Origin: Acidobacteriota bacterium
GTDB taxonomy: Bacteria; Acidobacteriota; Thermoanaerobaculia; Multivoradales; SZUA-115
Direction of reading: 5' to 3'
DNA: 64,000 bases
Assembly: GCA_024277255.1 (NCBI GenBank)
Contig: JAJRVQ010000087.1
Coordinates: 96,643-160,642, forward strand
Positions 54,914 to 63,553 of the stretch are shown piece after piece; the stretch's first letter is position 1; each line of letters opens with the position of its first letter. The notes beneath the pieces are model-generated. The model was not told the origin of the DNA, made no database searches, and saw only the letters and a list, made by a program, of their open reading frames with translations. A program made the position numbers and the translations under genes.

Positions 54914-56851
54914 ATGGCAGTTCCTTCCGAGACGCTGAGTCTCATCCTGCCCGATGGGTCGGTTCGCGAGGTCGAAGCGGGTACGACGGCGCTCGAAGTC
55001 GCGGCCTCGATCGGCCCGCGCTTGGCCAAGGACGCCGTGGGCGCCGAGCTGGACGGCGCGGCGGTCGATCTACGCACTCCGCTGACCACCGGCGGCAGCT
55101 TCAGGCTATTCACCAAGAAGAGCCCCGAGGCGGGTGAATTCATCCGTCACAGCGCGGAACACGTCCTCGCCGACGCGGTGCAGCGCCTGTGGCCGGGGAC
55201 CGAGATCGACGCCGGTCGCCAGGACCATTCCGAGAAGTTTCAGTATGATTTCCGCTTCGATCGCCCCTTCACCCCGGAAGATCTGGAGAAGATCGAGGCG
55301 ATGATGCGCCAGATCATCGCCGAGGGTAGCGTGGTCGAACGTCTCGAAGTGAGTCGCTCGGAGGCGGAGCGACTGTTCACCGAAATGGGTGAAACGATCA
55401 AGGTGGAACGGCTGGCCGATATCCCCGAAGGCGAGGCGATCACCCTCTACCGGCATGGCCGATTCACCGATCTCTGCCGTGGGCCGCACGCCCAGCGCAT
55501 GTCGCAGATCGGCGCCATCAAGCTTCTCGAAGCCTCCTCGGTCTACTTCCGGGGCGACGAGAACAATGAGCGGTTGCAGCGCATCTACGGTACCGCCTTC
55601 GCCAGCAAGAAGGGGTTGGAGGAGTACCTGGAGAGGCTGGAGCAGGCCCGGGCGCGCGATCATCGCCGGCTCGGCCAGGAGTTGGATCTGTTCAGTTTCA
55701 ACCCCAGTGCGCCGGCGACTCCCTTCTTCCACCCCAAAGGGACGCTGGTCTACAACCTGCTGGTCGACCATGTGAGGGGGCTCTACAAACGCCATGGCTA
55801 TGGCGAGGTGCTGACGCCGCAGATCCTCGATGTTGACCTCTGGCACCGGTCGGGTCACTACGCCAACTACGAAGAGAGCATGTATTTCACCGAGGTCGAC
55901 GGTCGGCAGTTCGCGGTCAAGCCGATGAACTGCCCGACACACTGCCTGATTTTCGACACTCGGCTGCGTTCCTATCGCGAACTGCCCATCCGCTATGCCG
56001 ACTTCGGTCGTCTCCACCGCTACGAGAGGAGCGGCGTCACCTCCGGTCTGATGCGGGTGCGCTCCTTCTGCCAGGACGACGGTCACATCTTCTGCAGCCC
56101 GGAGCAGGTGGAGGATGAGGTGATCGGCGTGGTCGAGATGATCCTCGAACTGTACGAGGTGTTTGGCTTCGGCGAGGTGCTGATCGAGATCTCGACGCGG
56201 CCCGAGAAGCGGCTGGGTAGCGATCAAGTGTGGGATACCGCTGAGGCAGCGCTGCGCTCAGCCCTGGATCGTCGCGGGATCGCCTATCAGATCAACGAGG
56301 GCGATGGCGCCTTCTACGGTCCCAAGATCGACTTCCAGGTTCGGGATGCGATCGGCCGCAGCTGGCAGCTGGGCACCGTGCAGCTCGACTACCAGATGCC
56401 CGAACGGTTCGAACTGACCTACATCGGCGCCGACGGCGAGGAGCATCGGCCGGTGATGATCCACCGCGCCATGTTCGGGTCGCTGGAGCGATTCATCGGG
56501 ATTCTCATCGAACACACCACCGGCAACCTGCCGCTCTGGCTGGCGCCGGTGCAAGCCGTGGTGCTGCCGTTGTCGGAGAAGTTCCAGGTCTACGCCGAGT
56601 CGGTGCGCACGGGGTTGGCGCAGGCCGGCGTCCGGGTTGAACTCGACGACCGCAATGAGAAGCTCGGCTACCGCATTCGGGAATCGCAGCTACAGAAGAT
56701 CCCTTACATGCTGGTCACCGGCGGTCGGGAAGCCGAAGCCGGCACCGTCGCCGTGCGGCTGAGAACCGGTGAGGACCTCGGTGCGATGCCGCTGGAGGAG
56801 TTCGTCAAGCGGCTACAAGAACATAGTCAGGCCAAGGGAGCTTCACTGTAG
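54914..56851 (+). CDS. thrS: Threonyl-tRNA synthetase
   Basis: 645 aa, typical size. TGS domain at the N-terminus (residues 8-65), editing domain with FIRHSAEHVLADAVQ and CRGPH, class II core with zinc-site region KPMNCPTHCLIF, motif 2 RYADFGRLHRYERSGVTSGL, motif 3 region (PVMIHRAMFGSLERFIGILI) and a C-terminal anticodon-binding domain. AAAGAGG lies about 8 nt before the ATG. It follows two tRNA-Val genes, probably in the same transcript. It opens the translation block thrS-rpmI-rplT-pheST. Confidence 0.97.
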   Translation: MAVPSETLSLILPDGSVREVEAGTTALEVAASIGPRLAKDAVGAELDGAAVDLRTPLTTGGSFRLFTKKSPEAGEFIRHSAEHVLADAVQRLWPGTEIDAGRQDHSEKFQYDFRFDRPFTPEDLEKIEAMMRQIIAEGSVVERLEVSRSEAERLFTEMGETIKVERLADIPEGEAITLYRHGRFTDLCRGPHAQRMSQIGAIKLLEASSVYFRGDENNERLQRIYGTAFASKKGLEEYLERLEQARARDHRRLGQELDLFSFNPSAPATPFFHPKGTLVYNLLVDHVRGLYKRHGYGEVLTPQILDVDLWHRSGHYANYEESMYFTEVDGRQFAVKPMNCPTHCLIFDTRLRSYRELPIRYADFGRLHRYERSGVTSGLMRVRSFCQDDGHIFCSPEQVEDEVIGVVEMILELYEVFGFGEVLIEISTRPEKRLGSDQVWDTAEAALRSALDRRGIAYQINEGDGAFYGPKIDFQVRDAIGRSWQLGTVQLDYQMPERFELTYIGADGEEHRPVMIHRAMFGSLERFIGILIEHTTGNLPLWLAPVQAVVLPLSEKFQVYAESVRTGLAQAGVRVELDDRNEKLGYRIRESQLQKIPYMLVTGGREAEAGTVAVRLRTGEDLGAMPLEEFVKRLQEHSQAKGASL

Positions 56852-56884
56852 AGTTGGCCGGGTAGTTTTTTTCGCCTCGTCCGG

Positions 56885-56913
56885 TTGCCGATACCGGCTG
56901 GATTTCGTAAGAT
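56885..56913 (+). promoter_or_regulatory. Promoter upstream of rpmI
   Basis: TTGCCG at 56885-56890 and TAAGAT at 56908-56913 with a 17-nt spacer, in the 135-nt gap between thrS and rpmI. Gives rpmI-rplT-pheST a start independent of thrS, with a leader of about 65 nt. Confidence 0.6.
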
Positions 56914-56986
56914 CTGCGCTTCGTCCGCTTCCGGGCGAGACCAGAGCGCTAAAAAGTCAAGCAAGCGTCAAGCAAGGAGCGGCACC

Positions 56987-57181
56987 ATGCCGAAGCAAAA
57001 GAGCCATAGAGGAGCCGCCAAGCGGTTCAAGCGAACCGCCGGTGGCAAGATCATGCGACACCACTCGCTGGCCAACCACATCATGACCTCGAAGACCACC
57101 AAGCGGAAGCGCAACCTGCGCAAGGCGGCCGAGGTGACCGGCAAGTTCGCCCAGAACATCAAGGACATGCTGCTGCACTAG
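56987..57181 (+). CDS. rpmI: 50S ribosomal protein L35
   Basis: 64 aa, the family length. [20 protein letters not shown] followed by [12 protein letters not shown] matches L35 well; the protein is very basic. ATG 56987 has AAGGAG about 7 nt upstream; in-frame starts further upstream are outside the family. Precedes rplT as usual, but infC, which normally lies between thrS and rpmI, is not here. Confidence 0.96.
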   Translation: MPKQKSHRGAAKRFKRTAGGKIMRHHSLANHIMTSKTTKRKRNLRKAAEVTGKFAQNIKDMLLH

Positions 57182-57231
57182 CATTCCACAGCGGTGCACC
57201 GGTGGGACGAACCTGTCCACCGGAGCCCACG

Positions 57232-57299
57232 CCGAGCCGCGGCTCGGTACTCATTACGGTCCTCGCCAGGACCATGACGCCCTTAAAGCCCGCCCGGGC
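57232..57299 (+). promoter_or_regulatory. Structured rpmI-rplT spacer (three hairpins)
   Basis: CCGAGCCGCGGCTCGG (57232-57247) is a perfect 16-nt palindrome. GGTCCT-CGCC-AGGACC (57258-57273) is a compact hairpin. A GCCCG/CGGGC pair around 57287-57303 follows. The hairpins lie just before the L20 gene, a place where L20 feedback control or mRNA processing could act. Confidence 0.45.
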
Positions 57300-57322
57300 C
57301 GGGCAGAAACGAGGTTCCAGAG

Positions 57323-57718
57323 ATGGCTAGAGTCAAGCGCGGAAACAAGCGCGTCCAGAGACGAAAGAAGATACTCAAGGCGGCGAAGGGCTTTTACGGC
57401 CAGAAGTCGCGCTCCCACCGCATCGCCAAGCAGGCGGTGGACAAGGCACTCTCCTACGCCTATCGCGATCGCCGGCAGCGCAAGCGCCAGTTCCGGCGCT
57501 TGTGGATCACCCGGATCAACGCCGCGGCGCGACTGAACGGCTTGTCCTACAGCCGCCTGATCGCCGGCCTCAAGAAGGCGGAAGTGGACCTCGATCGCAA
57601 GGTCATGGCAGACATCGCGGTCCATGACGCGGCGGGCTTTGCCGCTATCGCCGAGGTCGCCAAGGCGGCACTCGCCGAAGCCGGCGAACTGCGAACGCCC
57701 GCGCCCGCGGAAGGCTAG
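57323..57718 (+). CDS. rplT: 50S ribosomal protein L20
   Basis: 131 aa, slightly longer than the usual ~118 because of an Ala-rich tail. The core is typical: [40 protein letters not shown] and [16 protein letters not shown]20 is an early assembly protein of the large subunit and in several bacteria represses its own operon. ATG 57323; pheS follows at 2 nt, so the operon continues. Confidence 0.97.
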   Translation: MARVKRGNKRVQRRKKILKAAKGFYGQKSRSHRIAKQAVDKALSYAYRDRRQRKRQFRRLWITRINAAARLNGLSYSRLIAGLKKAEVDLDRKVMADIAVHDAAGFAAIAEVAKAALAEAGELRTPAPAEG

Positions 57719-57720
57719 CC

Positions 57721-58782
57721 ATGCCGTCCGGCGCGGCCTCGCCGGCCGAGCTGACCGCGCGTTTCGCGGCCGAGGCGGCGGCGGTTTCCGATCGCCTCGG
57801 TTACGAAGGCTTGCGCCTGGCGTGGACCGGGCGCAAGAAGGGCATTCTGCGCGCCATGCTGGCCGGCATGAAGGATGTCGCGCCGCAGGATCGCCGGGAG
57901 TACGGCCAGGCGGTCAATGAACTCAAACGGGCGGTGGAAACCGGCCTCGAAGCGCTGGCCCAGCGGCTGGCTGAAGAGGAGAAGGCCGCCGCCAGGCGAG
58001 CCGCCACTCTCGACGTGACCCTGCCCGGCCGCCGGCCGGCGCTGGGCAGTCTGCACCCGGTGACCGTAGTCAATCGGGATATCGAAGCGATTTTCGCCGA
58101 GATGGGCTACAGCGTCGCCGAAGGTCCCGAAGTGGAGGATGACTACCACAACTTCGAGGCGCTCAACTTTCCGCACGATCACCCGGCGCGCGATACGCAG
58201 GACACCTTCTTCCTCAACAGCGGTGCTTTGCTGCGTACCCACACCTCGCCGGTGCAGATTCGCACCATGCTGGCTCGCACCGAGCTGCCGATTCGGATCA
58301 TCTGCCCCGGCAAGGTCTATCGCAACGACAACGACCTGCGCCACTCGCCGATGTTCCACCAGATCGAGGGGTTGGCGGTCGCTGAGGGAATCACCGTCGG
58401 TGACCTCAAAGGGACGTTGGAGGCGTTCATTCACCGTCTCTTCTCTGCCGATACCGGGGTGCGCCTGCGGCCGAGCTTCTTCCCGTTCACCGAGCCTTCG
58501 GCCGAAGTCGACATCACCTGCCCGTTTTGTGGCGGCAGCGGTGCCTCGCTGCAAGGCGGTGGGGCGTGCGGTGTCTGCTCGGCGACCGGTTGGATGGAGA
58601 TTCTCGGTTGCGGGATGGTCGACCCCAGGGTCCTGGCCGAATGCGGGATCGACCCCGACATTTACACCGGATTCGCCTTTGGCCTCGGTGTCGACCGGGT
58701 GGCGATGATCCGCTACGGCATTCCCAACATTCGCATGCTGTTCGAGAACGATGAGCGCCTCCTGCGGCAGGTCCAACCATGA
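57721..58782 (+). CDS. pheS: Phenylalanyl-tRNA synthetase alpha subunit
   Basis: 353 aa, standard. N-terminal coiled-coil region (about 1-85), then the class II catalytic domain: GSLHPVTVVNRDIEAIFAEM, EDDYHNFEALNFPHDHPARD, TSPVQIRTML, FHQIEGLAV and motif 3 GFAFGLGVDRVAMIRYGI. Forms the alpha2-beta2 enzyme with PheT. It follows rplT directly and precedes pheT by 43 nt. Confidence 0.97.
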   Translation: MPSGAASPAELTARFAAEAAAVSDRLGYEGLRLAWTGRKKGILRAMLAGMKDVAPQDRREYGQAVNELKRAVETGLEALAQRLAEEEKAAARRAATLDVTLPGRRPALGSLHPVTVVNRDIEAIFAEMGYSVAEGPEVEDDYHNFEALNFPHDHPARDTQDTFFLNSGALLRTHTSPVQIRTMLARTELPIRIICPGKVYRNDNDLRHSPMFHQIEGLAVAEGITVGDLKGTLEAFIHRLFSADTGVRLRPSFFPFTEPSAEVDITCPFCGGSGASLQGGGACGVCSATGWMEILGCGMVDPRVLAECGIDPDIYTGFAFGLGVDRVAMIRYGIPNIRMLFENDERLLRQVQP

Positions 58783-58825
58783 TGGCTGCACAAGGCCGGT
58801 GGTCAACACCCAAGGATGAAGGCTA

Positions 58826-60985
58826 ATGCGTTTCTCGCGAGATTGGCTCGCTGAATATGTCGAGTTGCCGGCGGACAATGAAGAGTTGGCTCGCCGACTG
58901 ACCTTCTCCGGCCTGGCTGTCGAGTACGTCGAGGAATGCGACGGTGATCTGGTGCTGGACATCGATGTCACCACCAACCGTCCGGACTGCATGAACCACT
59001 ACGGCGTAGCGCGTGAGATCTCGGTGCTCTTCGACCGGCCGCTCAAGCCTCCCGCTCATCTGGACGATGCCGACGAGGCGCTCGACGCCGCCCAGCTGGC
59101 GAGCGTCACGCTGAGCGATGAGCGGTGCCCGCGCTACGCCGCCAAGGTGATCCGCGGGGTCAAGGTCGGTCCAAGTCCCGAGTGGCTGCGCAAGCGGTTG
59201 GTGGCCATCGGCTCGCGGTCGATCAACAACATTGTCGATGTCACCAACTACGTTCTCTGGGAGCTTGGCCAGCCGCTGCATGCCTTCGATCTGGCCAAGC
59301 TGGCCGGTCCGGCGATCGAAGTGCGTGCGGCGCGGCAGGGCGAGGAGCTGGTGACCCTCGATGGCGAGCGGCGCAAGCTCGACCCGGAGGTGCTGGTGAT
59401 CGCCGATGGCGAGCGGGCGGTGGCGCTGGCCGGGATCATGGGTGGCCTCGACAGCGAGGTGACCGAGGCCACGACCGACATTCTGCTGGAGAGTGCCCAC
59501 TTCGATCCCCGCGCGGTGCGCCGTGGCGCCCGCCAGCTGGCCATGCACACCGACGCCAGCCACCGCTTCGAGCGTGGCGCAGATGCGGAGATTTGCGCCG
59601 CCGCAGCCACCCGGGCGGCCCACCTGATCGCCGAACTTGCCGGCGGCAGCGTGGTTCCGGGTGTCATCGACGCGGTGCAGGGTGGATCTCGATCGTGGCG
59701 CCTCGAAGGGCACCTGGAGATGGCTCGCCTCAACCGCTTCATCGGCGTCGAGATCGAAGCCTCGACCGTCGAGCGGTGGATGAGCGGCCTCGGCTTCGAA
59801 CTGCGGCCGTCGCCGGACGGCGGCTGGACGGTACGAACCCCTGGCTGGCGGTTCTACGATTTCGAGCGCCGCAAGCTCTCGGGTGCGGTCTACGAAGCCG
59901 ACCTCTTCGAGGAGGTGGTTCGCCTGCACGGCTTTGATGCCGTTGCCTCGACGGTGCCCCAGCTGGTCGGCATTGACGCCTCCCCGACCCCATTGCAGAG
60001 GGCACGACGGCGGGTGCAGGATCACCTGGCGGCTTGCGGTTTCGCCGAGACGATCAGCTTCGCCTTCCTTGCCCCGGCGCAGGCGACAGGCTACCCGGCG
60101 ATCGGAGCCGTGGACGGCGGTTGCGCCAGCGATGATCTGGCCACCGTCCAGTTGGCCAATGCGCTCTCCGAGCGCTATTCGACGATGCGGCCTTCGCTGC
60201 TGCCGGGGTTGGTGGAAAGCGCTCAGTTCAACCAACGGCGAAACGCCACCAGTGTGGCGTTGTTCGAAGTCGGCAACACCTTCCTGCCCAGTGGCCAAGA
60301 GCTGCCGCGAGAGACGGAGGCGGTCGCCCTGGTGCACGGCGGTCTCGCCACTCCGGGGTCGGCCTGGGAGCCGCAACCCAACCGCGATTTCTTCGACCTC
60401 AAAGGGGTCGTCGAGAGCCTGGTTTCGGCGCTGCTGCCAGGGGCGTCGATCGAGGCGAGCAAGACGGTTCAGCCAGGTTTCAGCGAGGGGGCCACGGCAC
60501 AGCTGCGACTCCTACCTACACCCGGGTCGGCTCTCGATGGGGATGGGGCCGGCGAGGACTCCGGCGACGGCGAAGTCATCGGCTACCTCGGCCAGCTCGA
60601 CATCGACGGTCCCTATCCACTGTACGCCGCCGAGCTGCGGCTCGACGGCCTGGTCAAGGATCGCCACGTGGCGCATGTAGAGGTTCCGTCGCGCTTCCCG
60701 AGTGTCGAGGTCGATCTGACTCTGACCCATGCCGAGGCGGTCACCTGGCGTGAACTTGCCTCCGCCATCGAGCTGGCACGACCGCAGGATCTGACCGGCT
60801 TCAGCCTCAAAGACCGCTACCGCGGCGAGGGGGTTCCGGCGGGCGCCGTGAACACGACGATTTCTTTTTCTTATAACGCCGAGGGCCGCTCGCTGACCCA
60901 CGAAGAGGTCAACGAGCGCCACTTGACGCTGGCTCGCGAGATTGAGGAGCGTTTTGGCATGGATTTGGAGGCCGGAGAGGGATGA
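58826..60985 (+). CDS. pheT: Phenylalanyl-tRNA synthetase beta subunit lacking the OB-fold tRNA-binding insertion
   Basis: 719 aa versus about 790-800 in E. coli-type PheT. It begins RFSRDWLAEYVELPADNEEL and passes directly from GLAVEYVEEC to LVLDIDVTTNRPDCMNHYGV, skipping the EMAP/OB-fold tRNA-binding domain (about residues 40-150 in E. coli). B3/B4 editing, B5 (RLNRFIGVEIEASTVERWMS), the core-like domain and the C-terminal FDX-ACB domain (DLTGFSLKDRYRGEGVPAGA) are present. A ZapB-like gene starts with ATGA overlap at its stop. Confidence 0.95.
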   Translation: MRFSRDWLAEYVELPADNEELARRLTFSGLAVEYVEECDGDLVLDIDVTTNRPDCMNHYGVAREISVLFDRPLKPPAHLDDADEALDAAQLASVTLSDERCPRYAAKVIRGVKVGPSPEWLRKRLVAIGSRSINNIVDVTNYVLWELGQPLHAFDLAKLAGPAIEVRAARQGEELVTLDGERRKLDPEVLVIADGERAVALAGIMGGLDSEVTEATTDILLESAHFDPRAVRRGARQLAMHTDASHRFERGADAEICAAAATRAAHLIAELAGGSVVPGVIDAVQGGSRSWRLEGHLEMARLNRFIGVEIEASTVERWMSGLGFELRPSPDGGWTVRTPGWRFYDFERRKLSGAVYEADLFEEVVRLHGFDAVASTVPQLVGIDASPTPLQRARRRVQDHLAACGFAETISFAFLAPAQATGYPAIGAVDGGCASDDLATVQLANALSERYSTMRPSLLPGLVESAQFNQRRNATSVALFEVGNTFLPSGQELPRETEAVALVHGGLATPGSAWEPQPNRDFFDLKGVVESLVSALLPGASIEASKTVQPGFSEGATAQLRLLPTPGSALDGDGAGEDSGDGEVIGYLGQLDIDGPYPLYAAELRLDGLVKDRHVAHVEVPSRFPSVEVDLTLTHAEAVTWRELASAIELARPQDLTGFSLKDRYRGEGVPAGAVNTTISFSYNAEGRSLTHEEVNERHLTLAREIEERFGMDLEAGEG

Positions 60986-61218
60986 GCAAACAGCCGGAGT
61001 GGTTGGAGCAGCTGGAGTCACGGGTTCAGCAGGCGGCCGAACGCATGCGCGAACAGGGCGAACAGAACGCCGCCTTGCAGAAGAAGGTGGACGCTTTAGA
61101 GAAGGAGCTGGCGGAGAACCAGGAGGAGGCGGCCTCGGCGTGGAATGAAGAGCGCGACGAGATCCGCACGCGGGTCGAAGCTCTCGCCGGCAAGCTCGAA
61201 GCACTGCTCGTCGACTGA
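60982..61218 (+). CDS. Small coiled-coil protein (ZapB-like)
   Basis: 78 aa, almost entirely predicted coiled coil (RVQQAAERMREQGEQNAALQ, KKVDALEKELAENQEEA). ATG overlaps the pheT stop. Size, coiled coil and position next to zapA suggest a ZapB-like cell-division factor, but coiled coils give weak homology evidence. Hypothetical otherwise. Confidence 0.6.
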   Translation: MSKQPEWLEQLESRVQQAAERMREQGEQNAALQKKVDALEKELAENQEEAASAWNEERDEIRTRVEALAGKLEALLVD

Positions 61219-61270
61219 ACGTCAGCGGGGTGTGCCACCCCCCTGCCAGACCGGATCACAGCCCTCCCTG

Positions 61271-61279
61271 TGTTATAGT
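61271..61279 (+). promoter_or_regulatory. Extended -10 promoter upstream of zapA
   Basis: TGTTATAGT is an extended -10 element (TGnTATAGT) 61 nt before the zapA ATG. A good -35 is absent, as is common with extended -10 promoters. Confidence 0.5.
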
Positions 61280-61340
61280 CCCGCCGCGTCAAGTCCTTCG
61301 TACTCTAGGAGTTCGCCAAGAGTCAAGGAGATCATTCGGT

Positions 61341-61637
61341 ATGGGAAACAGCAAAGCAAAATCCAGCGAGATTGAGGTTTTTGGTGCCGTTTACCGGGTG
61401 AGAAGTGACGACGACGAAGAGTACATGCAGAAACTGGCCGGTGTCGTGGATCGCAAGATGCAGGAGATTGCCGGGCAAGTTTCGACGGTAGATACGGCCA
61501 AGATAGCAGTGCTTACAGCGCTCAATCTGGCCGATGAATTGTTCCAGTGCCGCAAGGGCCAGGAGAAAGACCGGATCGAAATTGGAAAGCGAGTGGTGGA
61601 GCTGGCAGGCGAACTTGAATCCGCTTTGCAAGGCTAG
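61341..61637 (+). CDS. zapA: Cell division protein ZapA
   Basis: 98 aa. Matches ZapA: EIEVFGAVYRVRSDDDEEYM and LAGVVDRKMQEIAGQVS, followed by a helical TAKIAVLTALNLADELF and C-terminal coiled coil. It stabilises FtsZ polymers at the division ring. ATG 61341 has AAGGAG at 61325-61330, about 10 nt upstream. It is followed by the 6S RNA candidate and rny, a recurrent order in several phyla. Confidence 0.88.
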   Translation: MGNSKAKSSEIEVFGAVYRVRSDDDEEYMQKLAGVVDRKMQEIAGQVSTVDTAKIAVLTALNLADELFQCRKGQEKDRIEIGKRVVELAGELESALQG

Positions 61638-61685
61638 CCGGCGATGACCGGCGACCGCCACTTTTTTGGCAAGGTTATGGAAACA

Positions 61686-61872
61686 GCATCCCCTGTGTGA
61701 TTAGTGATGCGTACACCCAACTGTAGAACCAACACTTACATATCGGGAGTCTTTACGTACGAGACTGTGCCAGCCCCGCATGAACGGGGACGCTGATGGC
61801 TCGTAAAGCGGACACCCACCTGGCACTCTCAGGTTCTAAACCCGGCTACTCACACTGCCGTGCAGGGGATGC
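61686..61872 (+). ncRNA. ssrS: 6S RNA (SsrS) candidate
   Basis: The 317-nt zapA-rny gap contains a 187-nt segment closed by a perfect 10-bp stem: GCATCCCCTG (61686-61695) and CAGGGGATGC (61863-61872). Inside, GTGTGA (61695-61700) can face TCACAC (61850-61855), and a distal hairpin is built from GCCAGCCCCG ... CGGGG ... TGGC. A long rod with a central open region is the 6S RNA shape that mimics an open promoter and binds RNA polymerase. Location directly after zapA matches known ssrS loci. A T-rich stretch (AGGCCTTTTTC) follows about 30 nt later. Confidence 0.72.
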
Positions 61873-61954
61873 CTTTCCAGTCTTGCCAACGTTGAAGATT
61901 AGGCCTTTTTCTTGACCCCTGCTTTCCTGGTCAGCCCACAAGAGGGGTGGATCT

Positions 61955-63520
61955 GTGAATAGCGATTACTTTCTCGGCGCCGCGATTCTCATTGCGGTTC
62001 TTTTGGCCTTGGCCGTCTGGTGGGTCTTCTTGCGGCGTGCCGCGAGTCGCACCATGGCGCAGGCGCGTAGCGAGGCGGAGCGCGTCGTTGCCGAAGCGCG
62101 GAGCAAGGGGGACGCCTGCATTCGTGAAGCGGAGCTGGCGGCCAAGGAGAAGCTGCTTCAGGCGCGCAGTGAGTTCGAGAAGATCTCGCGCAAGAAACGA
62201 TCCGAGCTGGAGGCGATCGAACGCCAGCTGGCCAAGCGCGAAGATGCCCTGGTCAAGCGCGAAGAGCAGACGGATCAGCGAAGCCAAGAGCTGGACGCTC
62301 AGTTGCAGAGAACCGGCCAGCTGGAAGAGCGCCTCTCGGCGCGGCAGACTGAGCTGGACCAGCTGGTGGCCGAGGAGCGTGGCAAGCTGGAGCAGATCGC
62401 CGGCCTCACGGCGCAGAATGCGCGCGAGGAGCTATCGCGCTTGATGGAGAGCGAGGCTCGAATCGAAGCGGCGCACATCGTCAAGCGGATCGAGGACGAG
62501 GCGCGCGAGAAAGCGCATCGCGAGGCGCAGCGGATTATCGGCATGGCGGTTCAGCGGGCCGCTTCCGACTACATTGCCGAGGCGACGGTTTCGGTGGTGA
62601 TGCTCCCCAGCGACGAGATGAAGGGCCGCATCATCGGCCGCGAGGGGCGAAACATCCGGACCCTCGAGATGGCCACCGGCGTCGACCTGATCGTCGACGA
62701 CACCCCCGAGGCGGTGATTCTCTCCGGCTTCGATCCTTTCCGGCGAGAGATCGCTCGCGTCTCGCTCGAACGGTTGATCGCCGACGGCCGCATTCACCCC
62801 GCTCGCATCGAGGAAGTGGTGGAGAAGGTCAAGGCCGAGTTCGAAGACCTGGTCCGGCAGGAGGGCGAGGCCGCCGTGCTCGAACTCAACCTGGCCGACT
62901 TCCATCCCGAACTGGTTCGCCTTCTCGGGCGGCTGCGCTACCGTACCTCCTACGGCCAGAACGTCCTCCACCACAGCAAGGAGGTGGCCTACCTCGCCGG
63001 CACCATGGCGGCCGAACTCAAGGCCGATGTTCATGTCGCCAAACGGGCCGGCCTGTTCCACGACATCGGCAAAGCGGTCGATCGCGAGATGGACGGTACC
63101 CACCTGGAAATCGGCATCGACCTGCTGCGCAAGTACGGCGAGAGCGAGGCGGTGGTACACGCCATGGCCTGCCACCACGGCGACTATGACCCGGAGACCG
63201 TCGAGGCGGTGCTGGTGACCGCTTCGGACGCCCTGTCCGCCGCGCGGCCGGGTGCTCGACGCGAGATCCTGGAGACCTACGTCAAGCGGCTGGAGAAGCT
63301 GGAAGAGATTGCCGCCAGCTTCAAAGGAGTGCAGAAAACCTATGCCATTCAGGCCGGGCGCGAAGTGCGCATCATCGTCGACAGCGCCAAGCTGAGCGAC
63401 GAAGAGTCGGTTTGGTTGTCGAAGGACATCGCTAAGAAGGTCGAGGCGGAGTTGACCTACCCGGGCCAGGTCAAGGTGACGGTAATCCGCGAGACGCGGT
63501 CGGTCGAGTTTGCGCGCTAG
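61955..63520 (+). CDS. rny: Ribonuclease Y
   Basis: 521 aa, standard. N-terminal membrane anchor ([20 protein letters not shown]), long coiled coil (about 30-200), KH domain ([20 protein letters not shown]) and HD domain ([20 protein letters not shown]). Endoribonuclease that starts mRNA decay at the membrane. GTG start at 61955 with AGAGGGG upstream. Followed at 33 nt by a YmdB-type gene, the usual partner. Confidence 0.96.
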   Translation: MNSDYFLGAAILIAVLLALAVWWVFLRRAASRTMAQARSEAERVVAEARSKGDACIREAELAAKEKLLQARSEFEKISRKKRSELEAIERQLAKREDALVKREEQTDQRSQELDAQLQRTGQLEERLSARQTELDQLVAEERGKLEQIAGLTAQNAREELSRLMESEARIEAAHIVKRIEDEAREKAHREAQRIIGMAVQRAASDYIAEATVSVVMLPSDEMKGRIIGREGRNIRTLEMATGVDLIVDDTPEAVILSGFDPFRREIARVSLERLIADGRIHPARIEEVVEKVKAEFEDLVRQEGEAAVLELNLADFHPELVRLLGRLRYRTSYGQNVLHHSKEVAYLAGTMAAELKADVHVAKRAGLFHDIGKAVDREMDGTHLEIGIDLLRKYGESEAVVHAMACHHGDYDPETVEAVLVTASDALSAARPGARREILETYVKRLEKLEEIAASFKGVQKTYAIQAGREVRIIVDSAKLSDEESVWLSKDIAKKVEAELTYPGQVKVTVIRETRSVEFAR

Positions 63521-63553
63521 CGCGTTGGCGCGCCTCGGGGAGGAGACAGGTCG

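Noticed and set aside
56867..56873. T7 run after thrS as a terminator
   Set aside because: No stable stem precedes it; GGCCGGGTAG does not pair well with upstream bases.
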